Origin: Mesobaculum littorinae
Lineage (GTDB): Bacteria > Pseudomonadota > Alphaproteobacteria > Rhodobacterales > Rhodobacteraceae
Reading direction: 5' to 3'
Length of the DNA: 64,000 nt
Assembly (NCBI RefSeq): GCF_004011175.1
Contig: NZ_RQXX01000008.1
Location: 54,771-118,770, forward strand
A program made the translations under genes and the position numbers. Positions 1 to 6,992 of this stretch are shown piece after piece (position 1 is the stretch's first letter; each line of letters opens with the position of its first letter). Below the pieces are notes generated by a model, which ran no database searches, was not told the DNA's origin, and saw only the letters and a program-made list of their open reading frames with translations.

Positions 1-1
1 C

Positions 2-76
2 CGCCGCGCCGCCGGCATCGCCACCCGCTCGCAGGCGACAGAGGCCGCGCCGGCCACGCCCGGGGAGGGGCGCTGA
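2..76 (+). CDS. C-terminal end of an unidentified protein (partial)
   Basis: An open frame enters from the left edge and ends at a TGA one base before the ATG of the TauE/SafE gene. Only 24 residues are visible; they are Ala/Arg/Pro-rich and carry no recognisable motif, so no function can be given. The tight spacing suggests that it is cotranscribed with the exporter. It could also be chance open frame, since stop-free stretches are common at this GC content. Confidence 0.45.
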   Translation, partial: RRAAGIATRSQATEAAPATPGEGR

Positions 77-77
77 A

Positions 78-911
78 ATGGAAGGTCAGATCCTCGAACT
101 GCTGTCCACCATCGCCCTGCCATCGGTCGCGGCGGGCGTCGTCGGCGGCGTGCTGGCGGGGCTGCTGGGCGTGGGCGGCGGGATCGTCATCGTCCCCGCG
201 CTCTACTTCGCGCTGTCGCTCACGGGCATGGACGCCGCGCAGGTGATGCAGCTTTCGGTCGGCACCTCGCTGACCACGATCATCTTCACCTCGCTCAGCT
301 CGTCGCTGGGGCACTACCGCAAGGGCGCGATCGATTTCGACCTGCTCAAGCTCTGGGGCCCCTCGATCCTCGTGGGGGTGGTGATCGGCGGCGTGCTGGG
401 GGGGCTCGTGTCGGGCCTCGCCCTGATCGCCGTCTTCGCGGTGGTCGCGCTGATCGTCGCGCTGGACATGATCCTGCGCGGCGGCGGCCAGATCGACAAC
501 CCGCGCACCTCATCACGGCCCGTCATGGCAGTCTTCGGGGTACTGGCAGGCACGATCTCGGCGATGATGGGGATCGGCGGCGGGACGGTCTGCGTGCCGA
601 TCCTGAACATCCTGGGCTACGACATCCGCCGCGCGGTCGGCACCTCGGCCGCGATCGGGTTCATCATCGGGCTGCCCGGGGCGATCACCTACGTTCTGAC
701 CGGCCTCGGGCACGACGGCCTGCCGCCGCTGTCGCTGGGCTACGTGAACCTTGCCGCCGCGGCGGTGATCATCCCGCTGACGGTCACCTTCGCCCGCGTG
801 GGCGTCGCCATCGCCCACCGCATCCCGCGCCGGGCGCTGCGGCTGTCCTTCGGCCTCTTCCTCTTGGTGACGTCGATGCGCATGTTCCTCGATCTCTACC
901 GGGCGATGTGA
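78..911 (+). CDS. Sulfite exporter TauE/SafE family membrane protein
   Basis: This 277-residue inner-membrane protein is almost entirely hydrophobic, with about eight predicted membrane segments. It carries the duplicated glycine-rich motif of the TauE/SafE family: GLLGVGGGIVIVPAL near residues 28-42, and a second copy, MMGIGGGTVCVPIL, near residues 162-175. Family members export sulfite, sulfoacetate or other small organic anions; the substrate cannot be read from sequence. The ATG follows a purine-rich GGGGAGGGG stretch. The stop codon overlaps the start of the next gene, a FadR-type regulator, which suggests a substrate-responsive exporter/regulator pair. Confidence 0.9.
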   Translation: MEGQILELLSTIALPSVAAGVVGGVLAGLLGVGGGIVIVPALYFALSLTGMDAAQVMQLSVGTSLTTIIFTSLSSSLGHYRKGAIDFDLLKLWGPSILVGVVIGGVLGGLVSGLALIAVFAVVALIVALDMILRGGGQIDNPRTSSRPVMAVFGVLAGTISAMMGIGGGTVCVPILNILGYDIRRAVGTSAAIGFIIGLPGAITYVLTGLGHDGLPPLSLGYVNLAAAAVIIPLTVTFARVGVAIAHRIPRRALRLSFGLFLLVTSMRMFLDLYRAM

Positions 912-1603
912 CCGTGACCGCGCCCGACGCCGACCTGATGCGCAGGCTGCAGGACCTCCTCGTCTCTGACGCGGTCCCGGCCGACGGGCGGCTGCCCCCC
1001 GAACGGGACCTGGCCGCGCGCTTCGGGGTCAGCCGGGCGCGGTTGCGGCACGCGCTCGACGCGCTGGCCGACAAGGGCACGATCTACCGCCGCCAAGGGC
1101 ACGGCACCTTTGCCGCGCCGCCGGTGGTCTGCGGCTCGACCGCGCTCAGCCGCATCGCGCGCGAGGCGACGCCGCAGGACGTCATGGAGGTGCGGCTTGA
1201 GATCGAACCCGCGCTGGCCGCCCATGCCGCGTCGCGGGCGCGGGCCGACGACCTGGCCCGGCTGGAACAGATGATGCTGGCGACGCTCGACCAATGCGAA
1301 CGGGCGGCCTACGAGACCGCGGACGACATCTTTCACTACAACATCGCGGTGGCCGCGAAGAACCCGCTGTTTCTTGAAATCTTCGGGTCGATCCGCACGG
1401 TGCGCAAGCTTGCCACCTGGAGCGACGCCCGTCGCGAGACCCACACGCCCGAGGTGATGGCGCGCTTTGGCGGGCAGCACCGCGCCCTCTTCGAGGCCAT
1501 CGCCGCACGCGACAGCGCCGAGGCCGCCCGGCTGATGGAGCTGCACCTGCTCGACGTGAACCAGACCGTGCGCCGCCGCGCGACCGAGGCACACCCCGCC
1601 TGA
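908..1603 (+). CDS. FadR/GntR-family transcriptional regulator
   Basis: This 231-residue DNA-binding protein has an N-terminal winged helix-turn-helix (about residues 15-75, with the GntR signature PPERDLAARFGVSRARLRHAL). A C-terminal all-helical FCD ligand domain covers about residues 85-220. Histidines in the FCD part (FHYNIAV, GQHRALFEAI, MELHLLDVN) fit the metal/carboxylate site of this subfamily. The GTG start at 908 overlaps the exporter stop by 4 bp; a second GTG at 914 is an alternative. The context suggests that it controls the exporter or a linked catabolic gene outside the window. The ligand is unknown. Confidence 0.88.
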   Translation: MTVTAPDADLMRRLQDLLVSDAVPADGRLPPERDLAARFGVSRARLRHALDALADKGTIYRRQGHGTFAAPPVVCGSTALSRIAREATPQDVMEVRLEIEPALAAHAASRARADDLARLEQMMLATLDQCERAAYETADDIFHYNIAVAAKNPLFLEIFGSIRTVRKLATWSDARRETHTPEVMARFGGQHRALFEAIAARDSAEAARLMELHLLDVNQTVRRRATEAHPA

Positions 1604-1917
1604 CCCCCCAACTGATCCGCAACTTGCGTGCCTTCCGGCGCAGCCGCGCGGGTAAGGCGCACCATCACGCCCTGCCCGCTTCGGGCCGGCACGGCAATGC
1701 CGACGCCCGGCCCTGCGTCTGCCGGGCCTTTCCGGCCTGACGCCATGGCCACCCCGCCCCCGGGCCGCTTTCCCGCTTTGCGTGACCCGGCGCAGGATAC
1801 GGCGCCGCCGAAGCCGCGGCGGCGTTCCGCCGCAATTCCAAGAAAACTACTCGGGTTTATTGCCCTTGCGCGGGTGCGTTGCTAGGGATCGGCGCAACGC
1901 GCCTTTGGAATGCCCCC
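1604..1917. other. Intergenic region upstream of the siderophore operon
   Basis: No convincing gene was found in these 314 bases. Around 1835-1865 there is a short AT-richer patch (aattccaagaaaactactcg, then ggtttatt). It is the most likely place for the promoter of the downstream iron-uptake operon, and TTTATT could be a -10 element. No clear Fur, RirA or Irr box was recognised by eye. Confidence 0.4.
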
Positions 1918-2775
1918 GTGACGGATCACACAGCCCCAGCCTCCGCCCCTCTACCGCGCCCCTGCCGGCTGAGCGTCCGCTCGGTCGGGGCCGGTTATGG
2001 CAGCGGCAGCACTGCCCGGGCCGTGCTGCAGGACGTGTCGCTCGACATTCCCGACGGCGCGCTGACCATCCTCGTCGGACCGAACGGCTGCGGCAAGTCC
2101 ACGCTGCTCAAGACCATGGCGCGCATCCTGCCCGCCAGTTCGGGCGCGGTGCTGCTGGACGGGCGGCCGATCCATGCCACACCGTCGCGCAACGTCGCCC
2201 GGCGGCTGGCGATCCTGCCGCAGGGCCCCGTCGCGCCCGAGGGGCTGACGGTGCGCGAACTGGTGGGTCAGGGGCGTTTTCCGCACCAGACCCTGCTGCG
2301 CCAGATGTCGCGCGACGACCGCCGCGCCATAGACGCGGCGATGGCGGCGGCCGACGTCGCACAATTCGCCGACAGTCCGGTGTCGCGCCTGTCGGGTGGC
2401 CAGCGACAGCGCTGCTGGATCGCCATGGTTCTGGCGCAGGAGACCGATATCATCCTGCTGGACGAACCCACGACGTTTCTCGACCTAAAGGTGCAGGTCG
2501 ACCTCCTGGTGCTCTTGCGCCGGATCGCGCATCGCGACGGGCGCACGCTGGTCGTGGTGCTGCACGAACTGAACCTCGCCGCCGCCTTCGCCGACCTGCT
2601 GGTGATGATGAAGGACGGCCGGATCGTCGCGCAGGGCGCGGTGGACGCGACGTTCACGCCGCAGACCCTGCAGGATGTCTTCGGCCTGCGCGCCCGCGTC
2701 CTGAGGGATCCCGACAGCGGTCGCGCGATCTGCGCCCCCGTCATCGACGTGCCGCAGGCCATGGCCGCGCAATGA
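1918..2775 (+). CDS. ABC transporter ATP-binding protein, iron-siderophore (FecE/FhuC type)
   Basis: This cytoplasmic ATPase powers import of a ferric siderophore through the two FecCD-type permeases encoded next. From the GTG at 1918 it is 285 residues. It shows Walker A GPNGCGKST (about 54-62), the signature LSGGQRQR (about 158-165), Walker B DIILLDEPT (about 177-185) and the switch histidine in VLHELN. The ABC domain matches the FecE/FhuC/FepC class. GTG 1918 was chosen over an upstream in-frame ATG at 1879 because the extra residues do not resemble the family. The stop overlaps the next start (ATGA). Confidence 0.92.
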   Translation: MTDHTAPASAPLPRPCRLSVRSVGAGYGSGSTARAVLQDVSLDIPDGALTILVGPNGCGKSTLLKTMARILPASSGAVLLDGRPIHATPSRNVARRLAILPQGPVAPEGLTVRELVGQGRFPHQTLLRQMSRDDRRAIDAAMAAADVAQFADSPVSRLSGGQRQRCWIAMVLAQETDIILLDEPTTFLDLKVQVDLLVLLRRIAHRDGRTLVVVLHELNLAAAFADLLVMMKDGRIVAQGAVDATFTPQTLQDVFGLRARVLRDPDSGRAICAPVIDVPQAMAAQ

Positions 2776-3782
2776 CCGGGGCCGCGCTGCCGCGACACGG
2801 ACGGGCCGCCTCGGTCGCGCCCGCGGCGGGGCTGGCGCTGCTGGTTCTGGCGTTCCTGTGGCACATCTCGGTCGGGGCGAAGACGATTCCCCTGCCCGTG
2901 GTGGCGCGCGCGATCCTCGCCTACGACCCGGAGATCTTCGACCACCTCGTGGTGATCGACCTGCGGGTACCGCGGGCGGTCAGCGCCGTTCTGGTCGGGG
3001 CCGCGCTGTCGGTCGCCGGCGCATTGATGCAGGGGGTCACCCGCAATCCGCTGGCCGAGCCGGGGCTTCTGGGCCTGCTGATCGGCGCCTCCTTCGCGGT
3101 GGTGCTGGTGGTCGGCGTGCTCGACCTGGCCGCGCCGGGGCTGATCCCGTTGGTCGCGGCAGCCGGGGCGCTTGCCGCCGCGGCGGTGGTCTGGGGCATC
3201 GCCCTGGCCGCCCCGGGCGGACCCGCGCCGCTGACGCTGGTGCTGTCGGGCGCGGCGGTCAGCGCCTTCCTCGGCGCGCTCGTCACCATCGCCAGCCTGC
3301 TGGACGAGGAAACCTTCGACCAGCTGCGCGTCTGGATGACCGGGTCGCTCGCCGGGCCCGACCGCGCCGTCACGCTCTGGGCGCTGCCGTGGCTGCTGGG
3401 CGGTCTGGTCGTGGCGCTCGGCCTCGCGCGGCAGATGACCGCGCTGGCCATGGGCGACGAGGTCGCCGCCGGGCTTGGCCTCAACGTGGGGCGACTGAAG
3501 GCGCTGGCGTTGGCGGCGGTGGTCGCGCTGACCGCGGCCAGCGTGGCGATGGCGGGGCCGCTGGGCTTTGTCGGCCTCGTCGTGCCGCATGGCGTGCGAC
3601 TATTCGCCGGACAGGACTACCGGCTGGTGCTGCCCTGGTCGGCCATCGCCGGCGCCGCCTACCTGCTGGTGGTCGACGTGGCGGCCCGCCTTGTGCTGGC
3701 GCCGGTCGAGATATCGACCGGGTTGGTCACCGCGCTTCTGGGAGCGCCGATCTTCGTCTGGCTGGTCAAGCGGCGGCTGTGA
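2772..3782 (+). CDS. FecCD-family iron-siderophore ABC permease (first)
   Basis: This 336-residue integral membrane protein of the FecCD/BtuC family has about ten transmembrane helices. Family landmarks are the RVPRAVSAVLVGAALSVAGA segment, GVTRNPLAEPGLLGL, and the C-terminal GPLGFVGLVVPH coupling region that contacts the ATPase. It forms a heterodimeric channel with the following permease. The ATG at 2772 overlaps the ATPase stop by 4 bp, which indicates translational coupling. The siderophore specificity cannot be inferred. Confidence 0.93.
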   Translation: MTGAALPRHGRAASVAPAAGLALLVLAFLWHISVGAKTIPLPVVARAILAYDPEIFDHLVVIDLRVPRAVSAVLVGAALSVAGALMQGVTRNPLAEPGLLGLLIGASFAVVLVVGVLDLAAPGLIPLVAAAGALAAAAVVWGIALAAPGGPAPLTLVLSGAAVSAFLGALVTIASLLDEETFDQLRVWMTGSLAGPDRAVTLWALPWLLGGLVVALGLARQMTALAMGDEVAAGLGLNVGRLKALALAAVVALTAASVAMAGPLGFVGLVVPHGVRLFAGQDYRLVLPWSAIAGAAYLLVVDVAARLVLAPVEISTGLVTALLGAPIFVWLVKRRL

Positions 3783-4834
3783 TGGCGGACGGGATGATCA
3801 GCCGCCTCGACGGGCCCGTGACCTTTGTCCTGCCGGTGCGGGCACTGGCGGTGCTGGCCCTGCTCTGCGCCGGGATCGGGACGCTCGTCGTGGCCAGCCT
3901 CATGGCCGGCAGCTATCCCCTGACGGCGGGAGAGGTCGCCGCGACAGTGCTGGGCCGCGCCCCCTCGGACATGGGCGAAACCGTCGTGTGGCAGTTCCGC
4001 CTGCCCCGGGCGCTGGCCGCGCTCTTCGCCGGCGGGCTCTTCGCGACCTCGGGCGCGGTGCTGCAGATCGTCACCCGCAATGCCCTGGCCGATCCGTCGC
4101 TGATCGGGGTCAGCCAGGGCGCGGGCCTGGCCGTCGTCACCGCCATCGTCGTCGCCCCTGACCTGCCGCATGTGCTGCGCCCCGCCCTGGCCTTTGCCGG
4201 CGCGCTGGCGGTCGCGGCGCTGATCCAGACCCTCGCCATGCGCCGGGCCGAGGGCGCGACGATGCGGTTCATCCTGACCGGGATCGGCGTCGCGGCCTTC
4301 ATCGCGGCGGCGACCTCGGCCCTTCTGACCTACGGGCAGATCGACCAGGCGATGGCCGCCCTGGGCTGGCTGGCCGGATCGGTGCACGCCGTGGGCTGGA
4401 CCGACGTCGCGATCCTAGGTGGGGCCTGTGCGCTGCTGGCACCCGCGCTGGCCGCCGCCGCCCGCCCGCTGCGGGCCCTGCGGCTGGGGCCTGAACTGGC
4501 AGCCGGGCTGGGCGTGCGCGTCGGGCCCGCGCGGATCGCGCTGATCACCCTCGCCGTCGCGCTGGCCGCCGCGGCGGTGGCGATCGTCGGGCCGCTGGGC
4601 TTTGTCGGCCTGATCGCTCCGCACCTCGCGCAGCGTCTGGCGCGGGCGGATGTGGGCCTGCACCTCTCCCTCTCCGCCGCGACCGGAGCCGCGCTGGTGG
4701 CCGCCGCCGACCTTGCCGGGCGTACAGTCGCCGACCCGGTGCAGATCCCCGCGGGCCTTGTCACCGCGGTCGTGGGGATCCCCGTCTTCGTCCTTCTGAT
4801 CCTGCGCCCGACGCCCGAGGCCACACGCCTATGA
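3782..4834 (+). CDS. FecCD-family iron-siderophore ABC permease (second)
   Basis: This 350-residue polytopic membrane protein is paralogous to the preceding permease. It shares RLPRALAALFAGGLFATSGA, IVTRNALADPSLIGVSQGAG and the coupling motif GPLGFVGLIAPH. Two non-identical permeases are usual for FecCD/FepDG-type siderophore importers. Its start overlaps the preceding stop by one base (TGATG), and its end overlaps the following Suc_Fer gene by 4 bp, so the operon is tightly coupled. Confidence 0.93.
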   Translation: MADGMISRLDGPVTFVLPVRALAVLALLCAGIGTLVVASLMAGSYPLTAGEVAATVLGRAPSDMGETVVWQFRLPRALAALFAGGLFATSGAVLQIVTRNALADPSLIGVSQGAGLAVVTAIVVAPDLPHVLRPALAFAGALAVAALIQTLAMRRAEGATMRFILTGIGVAAFIAAATSALLTYGQIDQAMAALGWLAGSVHAVGWTDVAILGGACALLAPALAAAARPLRALRLGPELAAGLGVRVGPARIALITLAVALAAAAVAIVGPLGFVGLIAPHLAQRLARADVGLHLSLSAATGAALVAAADLAGRTVADPVQIPAGLVTAVVGIPVFVLLILRPTPEATRL

Positions 4835-5853
4835 CCACGCCCGCGCCCCGCCCCTCCCCGCGTCCCGCCCGGCGTTTCTGCGCCGAGGACAGCCGCGCCG
4901 CCGGTGAACCCATCGCCGGCACCGGCATGCATCCCGCGCGCAACGTCCTGATCCAGTGGCCGAAGGGCCGCTGGCGTCACTCGATGCGCATCGCCGACGG
5001 CATGGAGGGAGAGATCGAGCGCGCGATCACCCAGCTGGTCGAGGCCGGGTGGCGCGTCAACCTGATCGACCGCAAGGAGGCGCGGGCGGATCGCCTGCAG
5101 GTCTTCGTCTTCCCCGAGAACCTGTGCCTCGCCCTGCCGCCCGAGACGCTGCCCGCCTGCCTCGACGCCCTGCGCGGGGGCGGCGATCCGACCGCGTTCG
5201 GCGCCCGGCCCGTGGCGCGCCCCGTCGTCGCCTGTTGCACCCACGGCAAGCACGACCGCTGCTGCGCCAAGTGGGGCTTTGCCGTCTACAAGGCCTTGGC
5301 GGCCGAGGCCGCGGCGCGCGGCGATTTCGACGTCTGGGAGGCCACGCACCTGGGCGGCTGCCGCCTGGCGGCCGGGGTGCTGGTGCTGCCCGCGATGCAC
5401 AAGTACGGCCGCCTCGTCCCCGCCGACGCCGCGGCCCTTCTGGCGGCCGAGGCCGGAGGCCAGCCGCTGCTGTCGCGCTACCGCGGAGCCTGCCATCTCG
5501 ACCGCCCGGCGCAGACGGCCGAGGTCGCGGGCCGCGTCGCGCTGGATCGCGCGGGCCACCGCGGGCCCGCCGAGGTGGCGCAGACCGACGCGGACCACTG
5601 GTCCGTCACCGTGGCGGGGGCGACTGCGCGGGTGCGCCTGCATCCCGACGAGGTGCGCATCGCCACCACCTGCGCCAAGATGCCCGAAAGCGGCCTGCCC
5701 GATCCGCGCACGATCCTGCGGGCCGAGGTTCTGGAGCTCGCCGCCCTTCCAGAAACCGCCGGGCCGGGGGCCTCCGTGCCCCTTGCGACACACACCGCGG
5801 ACGCCGCCGATGCCCCGCCGGCCCCCGCCCCCTTTGCTGCCCCCGATCGCTGA
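4831..5853 (+). CDS. Sucrase/ferredoxin-like (Suc_Fer/Apd1-type) protein, putative ferric-siderophore reductase
   Basis: This 340-residue soluble protein has the cysteine/histidine pattern of the Suc_Fer-like (Aim32/Apd1) thioredoxin-fold ferredoxins. C135-C136, H138, H141 and C144-C145 lie in one block, followed by THLGGCRLA (H173, C177) and MHKYGRL. Members of this family bind a [2Fe-2S] cluster. Its position inside a siderophore import operon, between permease and binding-protein genes with a 4-bp overlap to the permease, suggests that it reduces the imported ferric siderophore in the cytoplasm. That role is an inference; the cluster-binding residues are seen directly. The Ala/Pro-rich C-terminus after about residue 310 looks unstructured. 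Confidence 0.8.
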   Translation: MTTPAPRPSPRPARRFCAEDSRAAGEPIAGTGMHPARNVLIQWPKGRWRHSMRIADGMEGEIERAITQLVEAGWRVNLIDRKEARADRLQVFVFPENLCLALPPETLPACLDALRGGGDPTAFGARPVARPVVACCTHGKHDRCCAKWGFAVYKALAAEAAARGDFDVWEATHLGGCRLAAGVLVLPAMHKYGRLVPADAAALLAAEAGGQPLLSRYRGACHLDRPAQTAEVAGRVALDRAGHRGPAEVAQTDADHWSVTVAGATARVRLHPDEVRIATTCAKMPESGLPDPRTILRAEVLELAALPETAGPGASVPLATHTADAADAPPAPAPFAAPDR

Positions 5854-5889
5854 CCCGACCGCCCCGCCCCTTTCCCGAGGAGACCGACC

Positions 5890-6855
5890 TTGCCCCATCC
5901 CGCCCGACTGATCACCGCCGTCCTGTCCCTGTGCCTCATGGCCCTTCCCCTCGCCGCGCAGGACATGCGCGAGGTGACCGACGATCTGGGGCGCCGGGTG
6001 ACGATCCCCGCCGACCCGCAGCGCATCGTCTCGCTGCACGACACCTCGCTCACCGTCGCGCTGCTGGAACTGGGCGTCATGCCGGTGGGCTCGCACGGGC
6101 GCACCACGCCCGACGGCACGCCCTATATCCGGTCCTCCGACACTGCGACGGGCGTCGATTTCGACACCTCCGACATCGCCTTCGTCGGCGGTAGCCCCGC
6201 GGATGTCGAGGCGGTCGCCGCCGCCCGGCCCGACCTGATCGTGACGACCAGCTGGCAGACCGCCGATCCCGATCAGCTGGCCGCCATCGCGCCGACCTAC
6301 GTCTTCGACATCGCGACGGCCGATGATTTCGACGTCTACGCCCAGCTTGCCGACATCGTGGGGGCCGAGGATCGGCTGGCCGCGCTGCAGGCGCGCTACG
6401 ACGCGCAGATCGCGCTGTTGCGGGACCAGGTCGATACCGGGGCGATGCGGGTGTCGGTAATCCAGGGGTCGGACGGCCAGCTGCTGGTGTGGAACACCTA
6501 CGGCACACTGGGCAAGGTCCTGCGCGACGCCGGATTCACCTTTCCCCGGATCGTCGACGAGATCGAGGGCAATGCCCGCCGCAGCTTCTCGGCCGAGCGG
6601 CTGCCCGAGTTCGACGGCGACCTTGTCTTCGTGACCTACCGCGCCGACCGCGGCGAGACGGCCGAGGACGCCCGCGCCGCGCTGGCGCAGGTGCTGCCGT
6701 CGTGGTGCGAGACGCTGCATGCCTGCCGCGAGGACCAGGTCGTGTTCCTGCCGCGCTCGCTGGCCTCGACCGCCACCTATGACGCGGCAACGGCGCTGAT
6801 CTACACGGTCCTAAGCCAGATCGACGGCCGCGACCTGGCGCCCTTCGAAGGGTAA
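5890..6855 (+). CDS. Periplasmic iron-siderophore-binding protein (FecB/FhuD type)
   Basis: This 321-residue secreted protein has a cleavable signal peptide (hydrophobic core around residues 8-20, likely cut after the AAQ near residue 24). The mature protein starts with the class III binding-protein pattern REVTDDLGRRVTIPADPQRI, followed by alternating motifs such as RPDLIVTTSWQ and DAATALIYTVL. It delivers the ferric siderophore to the two permeases upstream. The start is TTG at 5890, supported by AGGAGA seven bases upstream. It is the last gene of the operon; no TonB-dependent receptor lies in the window. Confidence 0.9.
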   Translation: MPHPARLITAVLSLCLMALPLAAQDMREVTDDLGRRVTIPADPQRIVSLHDTSLTVALLELGVMPVGSHGRTTPDGTPYIRSSDTATGVDFDTSDIAFVGGSPADVEAVAAARPDLIVTTSWQTADPDQLAAIAPTYVFDIATADDFDVYAQLADIVGAEDRLAALQARYDAQIALLRDQVDTGAMRVSVIQGSDGQLLVWNTYGTLGKVLRDAGFTFPRIVDEIEGNARRSFSAERLPEFDGDLVFVTYRADRGETAEDARAALAQVLPSWCETLHACREDQVVFLPRSLASTATYDAATALIYTVLSQIDGRDLAPFEG

Positions 6856-6992
6856 CCCACCGCTCCAACATTGGCGCGCGGGTGGCTCGGGCGCCCTTCG
6901 GGGGCCGGGGCGGCCCGGCGCGGAGCGGTGCACGGGTCCCGGTGCGGCGCGCAGGCCGCGGACGCCGCAGGCGCCCCCCGCAACCATCCCGG

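Noticed and set aside
4330..6720. Very long open frame on the minus strand (about 796 codons) antisense to permease, Suc_Fer and binding-protein genes
   Set aside because: It has Gly/Arg/His-rich composition without domains and lies opposite well-supported genes; such antisense frames are expected at this GC content.
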